Positions 21,399-32,290 are shown, counted from the stretch's first letter. The stretch: 35,562 nt of DNA from Paramacrobiotus richtersi (GCA_034698045.1 JAQGAU010000187.1:1-35562); one strand, 5' to 3'. Notes: generated from the letters alone by a model not told the origin. Numbers and translations: made by a program.

Positions 21399-21731
21399 AT
21401 GATGACCGACCGAATGGCAGCCGGTTAGGAGTTGAATGATATCGCTTGCCAGATGCCGTGGCAGTCCACGTGTGTACGGAGCCAACATTAGCTCTGGATG
21501 CACCTGCAACATAAAGAACAACCTCCCTCCCCCGAGGGCGCCCTGACAATCTCGACCCTTCAGGTCCTCGGAAAACTTTTCCCGTAACTTGACCATGATG
21601 CGCACAGGACACATCATGGTCCACTTCTGCTCAAGCGCTGTTGCGTCATCCCATTTGATGTTCAAATCTGACTCAACTGGTTTAAAGGCTTTTCGGAGAC
21701 AGCCCTTCCTGCGATTCAGCGAAGAGATCAT
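21378..21731 (-). CDS. Unidentified 117-codon open frame
   Basis: On the minus strand the frame reads a charged, helix-prone protein with segments such as KGCLRKAFKPVESDLNIKWD and VRIMVKLREKFSEDLKGRD, then a glycine-rich turn and a hydrophobic tail. The composition looks more protein-like than neighbouring chance frames, and it stops short of the LINE that begins at about 21735, so it may be a piece of an older element or host exon cut by that LINE. I do not recognise the family and cannot exclude chance. Confidence 0.25.
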   Translation of the reverse strand: MISSLNRRKGCLRKAFKPVESDLNIKWDDATALEQKWTMMCPVRIMVKLREKFSEDLKGRDCQGALGGGRLFFMLQVHPELMLAPYTRGLPRHLASDIIQLLTGCHSVGHHHYLIIY

Positions 21732-21734
21732 CAG

Positions 21735-23550
21735 ATAATTCGGTTTATGTAAATTCAGACCGAACCGACGAGAGTTTTGTCAAATTACTTGTTGAAATTG
21801 TCAGCGTCGAAAATGAACGAGTTATAGTTTGTGGTGACTTTAACGCACATTTGCTCAATCTACCGTTACCAGTTTTAAGTAATTTACCAACCGAAGATTC
21901 ATTCCACTACGATCGCCACAACAATCCTGATAATTCCAATGACGAAGACGGCCGTGGTTCTAAACTTCTAGAGTTATCAGTCGCTGCTGAAATGCCTATT
22001 CTCAATGGACTCCGCGACATGGGTCATGACATTCCTTACGAGTTTACATTCCAGCGTGCTAACCATTTCTCGATCATCGATTATGCGTTGGCTCACCTCA
22101 CACTGCTGCAGTCAATAACCGGTTTCAGCGTCAACAAAGACTGCCTCATGTACTCTGATCATGCCGCCCTCCAGTTCAGCGTCCACTTTCGTTAAACAGG
22201 AAGATTTACTACAAGTGTAAACAACTCCAATGTATCAAACGAAATCCTTCGGACGATCGATTGCAGTGAGCTCTTACATCGTGTCAATGACCTCTTCTCT
22301 ACTCTTCCTGCTCCGCCCAATTACAGCGTTACCGGTAATCGAATCACTCAAATTGTGCGCAATTTAAAGTCTCTTCGGCCTATTCCAAACAGTGCTGATC
22401 CTTTGCTAAACCAATACAAAACCCACTGGAATAAAATAAAAGCAGAAATATACCAACTGAAAATCACAACTGCCGATCAACAAACCATCACCTGCTTCAG
22501 AGCCCGACTACGACGAAGCTTAGCAAAGATTTGAGAACGTGAAGGCTGCCTTAACCTAACACAGCTGGAACATAAAAGAAAAACCGACCCAGCAAAATTC
22601 TGGAAACGTTTTAACTCAAGAAATGACGCAGTATATGAGCTTCCTTTGGATGACCTTCACAACCATGCTTCCGTACCAAGAGCCAATTCTTCTCTGTTAA
22701 CCGTTTTATTCCTTCAACTGTCGACCGAACAGCCATCCCATGAATACCAGAAACGGAAATTGTTCGCTTCTTCGGTTCAATCTACAATACCTCCTCGTCC
22801 GGACCCGATACCATCGATACATCAACCTACAAGGTTTTATTGTCAAACAGTAATCATGTTTCCCTGTTCACAGACACCCTGTATGCAGTCCTCAGAAATG
22901 AAATACCGGTTCCTGAATCATGGACCGGCAGTAGTCTTACGCCGATACCAAAACGAGGAAAGCCCGTTTCGCTCACTAATCTGAGACCCATCAGCGTTAC
23001 GTCACCGCCAAGACAGATGTTTAGTAAACTTGTCCTTTACCTTTTACAGCAGTTTATCGTCCTCCATCGCCTGCAGTTTGCTTACAAGAACGATACATTA
23101 ACTGAGGATGCACATCTTCACCTCCATTCGATAGTGGAATCAAACCAGATTAAACAAAAACGAACTTTTCTGTGCTTTATGGACCTAACTGCCGCATGCG
23201 ATAACGTACGTCACACTGCTCTTCTGGAAATACTGCAGAAACGCAACGTGCCCGGCTATTTAATACAAGTGATCTTCAACCTATACTCTACACCAACTTC
23301 TTTCATTAAAACGACTAGCGGATGTTCCCGAAGTTTCAAGCTCGAAAAAGGTGTTCGACAAGGAGACCCACTCTCATCATTACTTATTAACGTTTATCTC
23401 GACGACCTTCTCCATAAATTACAATATTCAAGGCCGGCCGACGTTCAAGTATCAAATGTACGCGTTGATGCCATACTTTTTGCTGACGATGTTACTCTTT
23501 TATCTACAACTCCAGAATATCTGCAAGAAAGTAATCCTGCTCAGTTATAA
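21735..23550 (+). pseudogene. 5'- and 3'-truncated LINE ORF2: endonuclease C-terminal half plus RT core
   Basis: This is the best preserved retroelement here. Near 21833-21850 is VCGDFNAH and near 22154-22165 SDHAAL, the GDFN and SDH signatures of the apurinic-like endonuclease that nicks the target. A linker follows. The RT domain then shows PKRGKPVSLTNLRPIS, FCFMDLTAACDNV (motif A, aspartate at 23183-23185), GVRQGDPLSSLLINVYLDDL (motif B) and ILFADDVTLLS (motif C, 23479-23490). All three catalytic aspartates of the RT are present, but the copy is dead. There is TAA at 22193-22195, TGA at 22532-22534, a frame change between about 22670 and 22690, TGA at 22741-22743, and loss of everything after motif C at about 23530. 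The overall order fits CR1/Jockey/I-group LINEs; the clade is not resolved. Confidence 0.93.
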
Positions 23551-24189
23551 ACGCGATAAACGCTGGACGTGATAATTCCGAGCGTTGGCAGATCGGAAAA
23601 AATAGACCAGTAATAGCGCGGGAGATTATTCAGCAAGCTTGTTGATTTTGCGAGCGTTAAGAACTGATGTGAATTGGCGCGCGGTGAAAATATCTTCGGT
23701 ATGAAAATAGCTAACTTAATTTCTAACTTTAATGCGGAACTACCGCAGCATGCTGATGATGCGATACGAATGTGATCTGCGACATAGCATTCATAAAGAC
23801 GGTTAATTAAAACGTTAATTAGATCCTTAATTAGCGTAATTACACCAGTTCCGTTAACATCGTGCAGCGGTTGCCGCGCAAGTGCCATGCAATTCTAATT
23901 ATTCTAAATAAAATTAGTTATAGAATTAAACAGAAATAACAGTTATTCACCGGCTAATTAAAGACTAGTTGTCTGCTGGTTGTTACAGCATAATTAAATG
24001 GGATTTCTGTAAAAACCGCTGAGTATACATAATCTGAAAGCCATAATAATCACCAATTATTATTATAGGATCCAATATGTTCTGCTAAATTCAAATTAGG
24101 CAGTTGCTAATTACAGGCCTAATTAATTCTATCAATCTGCGGTCACCTTTACATTAACAGAATTATCACCGAGGTAATTTTAGAGTTAC
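23551..24189. other. No gene recognised
   Basis: AT-rich sequence between the LINE break and the satellite array. A 115-codon minus-strand frame (23541-23888) has no recognisable motif. Confidence 0.4.
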
Positions 24190-25565
24190 TCAGATTAGAA
24201 TGCTCCGCTAACGTCGGCAGTGTCTGGAAGAAACGCCTTATTACGCTCTTCACGTTCGGATTCCAAAACTGAATGCTTGCTGTGTATTTTACAGCGACAG
24301 GCTGCGTTGTTGGAGTGTGTGACATTTATAAGCACTGTCTGAACATCGAACCGTAAGAGCAAGCCAACTTTTCTTTTTTCTGATCCGTAAAACCACCGTG
24401 AGGTGTTCAGCTTAGAATGCTCCACTAACGTCGGCAATGTCTTGAAGAAATGCCTTAGTACCCTTTTTGGGTTCGTATTTCAAAACTTAATGCTTCCTGT
24501 GTAATTTACAGTGACAGGCTGCGTTGTTGGAGTGTGTGATATTTATAAGCACTGTCTGAACAAACCGGAAGAGCAAAACAACCTTTCTTTTTTGTGATTC
24601 GTAAAACCACCGTTAGGTATTCAGCTTAGAATGATCCGCTAACGTCGGCAATGTCTGGTGGAAATGCCCTATTACGCTCTTCACGTTTCTATTCCAAACT
24701 TAAAGCTTGCTGTGTATTTTACAGCGATAGGCTGTGTTGTTGCAAAGTGTGACATTTATAAGCACTGTCTGAACATCGAACCGTGAGACCAAACCAAACT
24801 TTCTTTTTTCTGATCCGTGAAACCTTCGTTGGGTATTCAGCGGAGTATGCACCGCTAACGTCGGCAATGTATGAAAGCAATGCCTTACTACCCTCTTTAC
24901 GTTCGTATTTCAAAACTTAATGCTTGCTGTGTATTTTACAGCGACAGGCTGCGTTGTAGGAGGGTGTGACATTTATGAGCACTGTCTGAGCAAACCGGAA
25001 GAGCAAACCAACCTTTCTTTTTTCTGATCCGTTAAACCACCGTTAGTTATTAAGCTTAGAATGCTCTGCTAACATCGGCAATGCCTGGTAGAAATGCCTT
25101 ACTAAGCTTTTTACGTTCGCATTTCAAAACTTAATGCTTGCTGTGTATTTTACAGAGACATTCTGCGTTGTTGGAGTATGTGACATTTATAAGCACTGTC
25201 CGAACATCAAACCGTGAGACCAAACCAACCTTTCTTTTTCTAAATCCATAAAACCACTGTTAGGTTTTCAGCTGAGAATGTACCGCAAACGTCGGCAATG
25301 CCTTGAAGAAATGCCCTATTATGCTCTTCACGTTCGCATTTCAAAACTTAATGCTTCCTGTGCATTTTACAGCGACAGGCTGCGTTGTAGGAGGGTGTGA
25401 CATTTATGAGCACTGTCTGAACAAACCGGGAGAGCAAACCAACCTTTCTTTTTTCTGATCCGTAAAACCACCGTTAGTTATTCAGCTTAGAATGCTCTGC
25501 TAACATCGGCAATGCCTGGTGGAAATGCCTTACTACGCTCTTCACGTTCGCATTTCAGAACTTAA
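24190..25565. repeat. Satellite array, ~215-bp monomer with dimeric higher-order structure
   Basis: Monomers begin at 24199, 24416, 24630, 24846, 25060, 25277 and 25491, giving spacings of 217, 214, 216, 214, 217 and 214. Shared words include GCTAACGTCGGCAATG, TTTTACAGCGACAGGCTGCG and ACATTTATAAGCACTGTCTG. Odd monomers carry ACATCGAACCGTGAG-like sequence and even monomers carry the 3-bp shorter ACAAACCGGAAGAG, which explains the alternating lengths. The unit is therefore a ~430-bp dimer. The seventh monomer is cut at a TTAA by the transposon that follows. Confidence 0.93.
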
Positions 25566-27360
25566 GGCTAGTATCCTCCCATTTTGGACCTTTCGCGCCG
25601 GAACGTTTTCTGTTGTTGACTTACAAAGTATAAAATACTCTTGTGTTTACTCTTATAAAGAAATGATTGCTTTAGAACTGCGAAAAAACGGTTTGCGCGC
25701 GCAGCTACGGGTTCATGAGCTATACCGGCAAGAAGTTTAAACACAAATGTGGGTATGAAAAAGCCAGTTTTGGTCCAATTGGCAAGGGAATTGGTTCAGT
25801 AGATGCATATTTGAATAAGGAACATTCTGACGTCAAAAAATCTTACAAACTATTTTTTTTACATTTGTAAGAGTTTTTCAAAGTATTCAAATCGTTATAA
25901 CTTCGTAACCGAGTGACATATACGGGCCATTTTGGTTCAGAATGAGCGCAGCTGCCAGGTGTATTTTGTAAAATGTCTAAATTTCTAATTGAAACAATCT
26001 GCGCTTTTTAAAGCCGCAAATTGTCAACATATGCTTTACGGAGAAAACTCCGTTCTTGCGCTGTGTATGGATCAGGCAGGCACAGAAGAAACAATACAGT
26101 GCAGACGCAAGAGATCCTGTTCCAGATCAGCTGTGCGATCGGGTCACTTGTTTGAACAGTATGTCAAGTAATTATTGCACAGTATTACGACTGCAAAGCC
26201 ATAAAAGTCGGCTGCCAAGTGTATTTTGGAACCAGCCACAATAGAACCAAAATGCTGCCCAGTGGGCATCATAGACTTTATTTCTTGAACTAAACACTGC
26301 ACTGGATATACTGTCTACAACTGACAATCTTTTAGAAGTTACATGTGAGTACACTGTAGTAACCGCAACTGAGTGTGAGTTTAAATTTCTGCAATAAGGT
26401 TCTGTTCTTCAGTTGGGTTATTCAAAAATGAACAACACATGGATTTTAAACTTATTGACTTTTGGAAAGCCGAAGTAAATTAGTCGTAAACATATGTGCG
26501 TACTATGTAGTGATTCTTATGTAAGCATATGTAGATCACGGCAAATACTCACGGTATGAATAACAAATAGTGATTAAACTTATTTAAAACTGCGGTATGT
26601 TTATGAGTTATGACGATTATAAATTCATAACATGCAGCCCAACAGCGCGGCGTCGGAGACGGTTCACTACGGGCAGCGTGCCAGGTACGCAAAGTTGCGC
26701 GCCAGACAGGTTGACTGCCCTGGCACTGACCAGCCAGCTGAGGCCACAGTGAGTAGAGCTGCAGCTGGCCGACGTGACCGTTTTACGTACGTAGATTTTG
26801 CAGATGGGAGCACCAACAGTTATGAACATTGCGCATGTAGTGTAAAATTTGAAATATCGATAGTGTATTGTGTTGTTGTAAGTTTTAGTGGGACTGAAGA
26901 AACGACATGTGCATGTAAGGCAAGTCAAAGAGCGGAGATCAAAGCAGCAATAAGCATGCTTGCACTATACATATGCCGATTAAACAACACTACTCCCACT
27001 TTTATATAAGATCTCAAATTTTTACGCGCTTTAAAGCCTGCATTAATGCCCAGTGCAGTTCAATTAGAGGCACAGTTCAATCAAAGGCGCTAACTGCGGG
27101 CAATCTTTGGTAACTGTGCAAACACATGCGTCTCCTCACACAAAGCCGCTACACATTCTCAGACAGGCCTACAGTGATTCTTAGCTGCATCAGCCACATA
27201 TAAGATTGGCGAGTAGTTTTTCGCCGCTTATGCTTTGCAATTTTCTGCGAATTTTTGTTTACATCGCATGTTTTCGCGAAAAACATGTGTAGGTAGAAGA
27301 TAAAACGTTTTGTCAGCTGGAGAAACTCAAATTTTTTGAATTAACGCCCGGAGGGTACCC
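25566..27360. mobile_element. TTAA-flanked DNA transposon, 1795 bp, non-autonomous (piggyBac or Kolobok type)
   Basis: TTAA occurs at 25562-25565 and 27361-27364, exactly where one satellite monomer is interrupted and resumed. The left end begins GGCTAGTATCCTCC and the right end, reverse-complemented, begins GGGTACCCTCCGGGCG, an imperfect terminal inverted repeat. TTAA duplication is characteristic of piggyBac and Kolobok transposases. No transposase motif is recognisable inside. The only longer frame (26632-27009, 125 codons) has no known domain and also overlaps conserved non-coding similarity to the second copy at 10309-14940, so I treat it as incidental. Confidence 0.85.
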
Positions 27361-27487
27361 TTAATGCTTGCTGTGCATTTTACAGGGACATTCTGCGTTG
27401 TTGGAGTATGTGACATCTATAAGCACTGTCTGAACATCGAACCGTGAGAGCAAACCAACCTATCTTTTTTCTGATCCGTAAAACCTT
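27361..27487. repeat. Distal part of satellite monomer 7
   Basis: Starting at TTAATGCTTGCTGTG, the sequence continues the monomer interrupted at 25565 and ends after CTGATCCGTAAAACC. It carries the odd-type ACATCGAACCGTGAGAGC variant, as predicted for monomer 7. The array does not continue to the right. Confidence 0.9.
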
Positions 27488-27775
27488 TTGATAACATTGT
27501 CCCAACCGGAAGTCCAGAACTGCATTGGTTGAAGTCCCCACCCCTACTCGTTTCTACAGCTTACAACCGCACAGCAAACTGAGACAGTATAAAACAAACC
27601 AAATAAAAATTGTGACAGACGGGGCGATCTTTCTTGTATCGAAATTCGACACTATTGTCCTTTTTAACCCTGATCTGTAAAAAAATCGTGCACAATGGGC
27701 ACACTTGTTGTTTGCGCTAAATGACCTGAATTCCTCCCTCAGCGACTACAAGGAAACAGGCCAGCACCGCGCCCC

Positions 27776-28440
27776 ATTCAGTTGAAGGAAGGCATGGAGC
27801 CATTCAACTGAATCGGCCGTGCCAGAACTATCCATGCACTCTGCTTTGATACAGTGCGTGCTCATCTGTTGAACTGATTAGACCAAGCGGCAGCAACGGA
27901 ATGTGCCCGGCACTGCCCGCTGTTATCGTTCATTGGAGAAAGCTGTTCCCTCTCTGTGTTAAATCCTGCGCGTCGGTATGTCACTGCTGTGAGTGCTCCT
28001 TTTGTCTTCCTCCTTCCATATTCGCTCCATCATATAAGAAACAGAGCACACTGTGACAGCGGTATACGCTGTTGCTCAGAGAGGTGTCTGTGTTTGTGTC
28101 TGTCTGATAACTCGAGGTGTGTGTTATGGCTCTGCATGATGATTCACGCAGAGCATGCGTGCTTTACTGCGTTTTCGATGCACCCAGACTCGACTGTGAT
28201 CGAGCTCGCTGATCATTCGGTGTCGGCAGCTTTACCTGGCTGGCCGTATATGTGGGCTCCTCGTTTTGGGCACGCGCTACAGCGCGTGCCAGGCTGTAGA
28301 TATTTGCCAATAAAGACCTTTCGGCCTTTATGGCTTGTGGTGGTGTGTTGTTCCCCTTTGACGGAGACAGTACGTCTCCGTTATAACACATTCTTAGCTG
28401 AGAAATAGTATCCAATAAAGTCGCGCTGGTGACTCTAACC
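27776..28440. other. Hairpin-rich block, LTR-like (possible solo LTR)
   Basis: Stem-loops follow closely: 11 bp at 27776-27813, 6 bp at 28056-28072, 7 bp at 28129-28154, and a perfect 10-bp stem with a 2-nt loop at 28269-28290. Then come 9 pairs (one mismatch) enclosing AATAAA at 28310-28331, and 8 bp at 28361-28381. An AATAAA inside a hairpin followed by a GT-rich stretch (TTGTGGTGGTGTGTTG) is the usual layout around the polyadenylation site of an LTR. TGTTA near 27957 and TAACA ending near 28389 could be the ends, but the flanks do not match. A second AATAAA lies near 28413. The 150-codon plus frame here has no recognisable domain. Confidence 0.3.
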
Positions 28441-28521
28441 ACGAAAGCCTTCCGCGCGGACAGAGACGATATTCCAAATAATAAGTTTGCTGGTTTACGC
28501 AGTTTTACGTTTTCCGCTTAA

Positions 28522-28547
28522 AGTTGTATTCATACTTCGAGTCTGTC
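28522..28547 (+). repeat. Left arm of 26-bp inverted repeat
   Basis: AGTTGTATTCATACTTCGAG followed by TCTGTC matches the reverse complement of 29521-29546 at 25 of 26 positions. The arms enclose about 1.0 kb without recognisable genes. They may be the ends of a DNA transposon, though no target-site duplication is evident. Confidence 0.7.
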
Positions 28548-29520
28548 GCGAAAGACTTCCGAAAGACAGCAAAAATCTGTAGAAGCATGGATGCAACGAA
28601 AAGACGTCTCTTTAAAAACGTTTTACCTTAGTTTCTTTACCACTTATACTCGGCACAGACTCGGAGTCTTTCGACGATCTGCAGACGTTTTTCCGTGTTT
28701 TTCATGAGTATGCAATGTGCATTCTTCGACAGACGTCTGTTGAGTTCTGGCGAATCAGAACTAGTACAAATGCATTACCTCATTTGAACTTCATTTAATA
28801 TTATTGCGACAATATGAGTTCAGATATTTCGCAGCGCTGTGCTGCTGTTTTATTGTAAAGCGAACGGAACAAATCTAAGAACACAGCCAACTAAAAATTA
28901 TGCACCCATACAAACAAGGTAAGTAACCGCATAATATTTTACTCTACCAGATTGTGATGATTTTTAGTGTTAATTATTATAACAATACTTTCCATGAAAA
29001 ATCATACTGAGCATGATGCATCATTCGTAAAAGCGCTTAACAGAACCTAGCTGGTTATTATGCCAGCCAATTTATTTTACGGCAGTATGGGCTATGTTTT
29101 TGCACGATGCCGTTGCATGGTTCGGGCATTATGATAGTTACCAGATAGTACAGGCTAATTAATAATATATACATCGTGGTTGTGCATAATTTTGTGTTAC
29201 CACACTTCACAGTGCTGGCTTTTTTGCACGATGCACATTATAACACTGGAAATATTTCGCGGATGCTGTTTCGATAAAAATGTGAGAATTTTTACTGTCC
29301 AGCTTTTTTACCGCTTGACCGTTGCTACGTCATAGTCTTCATGGCCTACCGCATTCACGCAGACACTATAAAATCTTTGAAAGTATGATTAGTCTGCGAG
29401 AAAAACACTTAACTCGGTCATACTCGTCACAGAGCAGACTTTTCCGAAACTTCAAAAGACAAATGTTTACCACAAACGTTTCTGAAAAGTTTGTCAGTAG
29501 CAAAAGTTTGTCTGTGGTAG

Positions 29521-29546
29521 GACATACTCGAAGTATGAATACAACT
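29521..29546 (-). repeat. Right arm of 26-bp inverted repeat
   Basis: Partner of 28522-28547 in opposite orientation. The enclosed sequence includes a weak 84-codon plus frame (29322-29576) and short direct repeats of TTTTTGCACGATGC near 29097 and 29221. Confidence 0.7.
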
Positions 29547-29576
29547 CAACGCGCGAAGATGGATTTAGTCGTGTAG

Positions 29577-30157
29577 CACTTGTGTTTCGAAAAAATTCAG
29601 AGGGAGTCCGGTCCGACTTGGAAAGGGATTTAGGGGAAGGTTTAGAGCGCTTGTAGTGATTGAGTTAGCCTAGTTCTGAAAACTGATCTCGAGAAACCAT
29701 GAAGCGATAGTCGAATCTGTTTCTTATAAGTACTACTATAATAAGATCATCCCTAATCGCACCGAACTTGCATCATTAATCATGCTCAGCGACTGATCGT
29801 CAGCCTGACAATCTTGCGTAAGAAACAGAACAAGATTTTGTACTTCCTTTGACGGCATAATCGACCGGAGCGGAGCGAAGTCTTCTATACTGAGCCCCAA
29901 CGCAATTGTGTATGCGTTTCGTATGGCACACGATAACTATCTTCGAAATGGTCCGATTTGCTTGACATTTAGCTAGATATGTTCGCCATTGTGGATTCTG
30001 GAAGCGAAATGTTTTTTTTGACATAACCTTTTCAAAAATTGCAAAGTTATTGCGATCAGACGGCAATAGGTATGTACCGCTAATACCAAACAATAATGGA
30101 ACGTCATTTTGAAGACTGACCACAGAGGAAAACCAGGCAGTTGTACTACGACTTTAA
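29577..30157. other. No gene recognised
   Basis: Overlapping minus-strand frames of 107 and 67 codons (29800-30176) are open but contain no motif that I recognise. Confidence 0.35.
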
Positions 30158-30186
30158 CACGCCGGATGAAATTCATCCGGCATGTG
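30158..30186. repeat. Palindrome, 10-bp perfect arms around one base, plus 3-bp outer arms
   Basis: GCCGGATGAA (30161-30170), A, and TTCATCCGGC (30172-30181) are exact reverse complements. CAC and GTG outside extend the pairing across a 2-nt bulge. A rho-type terminator reading is not applicable in a eukaryotic context. Confidence 0.8.
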
Positions 30187-30352
30187 TAAACGTGAACAAC
30201 TTTCTATCGTTGTAATCGCGAGCTGATCCAATTGCTGTCTGTCATGAAGTCCACAAACGACTATTATATGGCAATTGTGAAGGAATTGGCTGCTATCTCG
30301 GCTTGCTTAATTTTGTCCTGGTAACGCCTAGCGTTGCCACAAATGCGTTATC

Positions 30353-30385
30353 TTGCCAGTTGCCATAGCCGGTGGCAACTGCCAA
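30353..30385. repeat. Hairpin, 12-bp arms with one mismatch, 9-nt loop
   Basis: TTGCCAGTTGCC pairs with GGCAACTGCCAA except at one position. It stands alone between short unassigned frames. Confidence 0.7.
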
Positions 30386-31670
30386 AGCCGACGCAATCGA
30401 CATGCGCGCGGCTTTCGCTTTGGTGAGTGTATGGAAAGATGTTGTATCTTCCGTAAAGCCTTAACCATATAAATGTTTTTTCGGTAAATATGGCAGAAGC
30501 AAGTTCAACCATACCGTACACTTGTTCACTATGGTAGAAGATGCAGTCGAAATAAAACTATTACGGCGCGACACCAACACTTTCTGCCATAACATGTTCG
30601 AACTCATTGCAACAACAACTGACTTCGGTGCCTGCGGCCTGATCTAATGCAATAATTCGTACTGCGCGCTAGTGTAGCATGCGTGGTGATTCTTTGTTTA
30701 TTTGCTCAGTTTCGCGTGGTTGCAGTACACTGCAGCTTTTTCGATTGCCGGAGAGTTTATACAGAAATCTCATTTTATTCTACGTGCTACTGAAATCCGG
30801 CAGCGGGTTCGTTTTGAAAATAACAGCTAACCTCCAGGAAAAAACGCAATTGAAGTATTGTAATCAGTCAAACATTGTGTGCTTGCCTTCAGGAGAAAGT
30901 TCACGCGCATTTTACAGCAAACGGAGTGGAAGAAGACCTTACGTACAAATCTGCTTTGTTACCTGATGAGATATTTTACCCATCTCGGACTGCGTTTAGG
31001 AACGGTGCAGCGTGTGGGCATAACAACTGCTGATCGTAATACAAAAACGGATCACCGCATTTTTGGCGTATGTTGCCCACGGCAAATTCGGAGAGATCGT
31101 TTATGGTTGGCTACGTGAACTGTAGCCAGGTGATCTTACATCTACGATATAAAGGTGAGTAAATTTCTGTTTTGAATTTCTGCGTACATTGTGGTTCGTT
31201 CAGTGTGTTGTGATAAGGTTTAGGTTAACGGTGACTCCAGTCGTAATTGGAACGTGAAATATTTTGCTGTGCAGAAGCGTGGCTTTGCTCCGTAAAATAT
31301 TAAAACCCATAAGCTAAGCGAAATTGGGAATCTAACCCGGTTTGCGCTCGTGTTTTTTTTTTGCGAATAGACTCGCTTACCGATTGTGGCAGATCGCCGA
31401 AAGGACAATTGACCGTTATCCAACCGCTCAAGAGTTGCAAAGAACTATGAGCTAGCCTTAAACTATCGTATCTAGGATGTAGATCCTAGGAACATGCCGC
31501 AAGCAAATTTCGTCGAAAGTATACCTTAAGACAGTACTCTCCGCAAAATATTAAAAGCGGAGCTCCAGGGATGACGACAGCAGTGTTTGTTCGTTTATTA
31601 CCGAGCAGACAGACGCAATGGCACTGTCGGTCTGGTCACAAAAAGAGCAAAAGATCATTCAACATGTGAT
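30386..31670. other. No gene recognised
   Basis: Plus-strand frames at 30679-30966 (95 codons) and 30879-31118 (79 codons) overlap and have no recognisable domains. Nothing else is supportable here. Confidence 0.4.
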
Positions 31671-32290
31671 TCAATACGAGAAAAGGTTCTTAAACCTAAC
31701 CACAGTGAGGAATGTATTCAAAGGGCCACATTCCAAGATATTTTCTGTATTTTCATAATATTTGTAAACAGTTCCTTCGCTCTCATTGCCAGAGTTGTCT
31801 TTCCGATGCTTTTCTTCGCCGCTGCATTGATGCTTTATTGCCCCAATTTCGTACCGCATATTGGTGTCCTTGAACGTTATGAGATTGTGCATGTAAGGCG
31901 GCACGTTGAAATCTTTCCGGTTCCAGATTTTAAAGAGCCAGATCGCATCCTTTTCGCGCCATCGATTGAACACTAGTGTTATATCCGGCTGACCGTAAAA
32001 TTACGGTGTTACCCGTATCCTGTAGTCGGTGATGGGTCTTAAGGATGCGTCCTGACGCTATCTCAGTTTCTCCCGGTTACCCGTAGACGCCGTCGAACAA
32101 CTAATGAGCAGTAGTCCGCGTACGGTTCGACTAATGCGTGATAAATGGTAGCACGATGGGAAAGGCTGAGGGATTGCGCCCGTCTGATCTTTGCTATTCC
32201 GTAACTCATGCACTTTTTTACTTTCTGGAGCTGCGCTGTCCATTTCACAGTAGTGCGCAGCCAAGTGTAATCAACTGGTTGCAAACCCAC
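31671..32290 (-). pseudogene. LINE ORF2 C-terminal fragment
   Basis: On the minus strand, after a stop, KVKKCMSYGIAKIRRAQSL leads to ATIYHALVEPYADYCSLV (about 32140-32085), matching the post-catalytic RT/thumb signature of CR1/Jockey-like LINEs (IYHALVxPxxDYCSxVW). A frame change follows, then STGNREKLR and, from about 31973, a decayed C-terminal region in shifting frames that ends with LTVVRFKNLF, similar to the FKxxL ending of such proteins. Catalytic motifs are absent because the fragment starts downstream of them. It is on the same strand as the RT at the left edge but too far away to be the same copy. Confidence 0.8.

Noticed and set aside
24195..24437. Minus-strand frames within satellite monomers as genes
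   Set aside because: Monomer lengths of 214 and 217 are not multiples of three, and similar frames recur by repetition only.
24190..25565. CRISPR array
   Set aside because: The repeat is a ~215-bp monomer without unique spacers and the context is eukaryotic.
26632..27009. 125-codon frame as a transposase or host gene
   Set aside because: It shows no DDE or zinc-finger motif, and the second copy of the element does not keep this frame.
27956..28408. 150-codon frame as a gene
   Set aside because: It is cysteine- and leucine-rich without a domain and runs across a series of hairpins, so a structural or LTR explanation fits better.
30158..30186. Intrinsic bacterial transcription terminator
   Set aside because: There is no U-tract after the hairpin, and the window contains LINEs and hAT/TTAA elements of a eukaryote.
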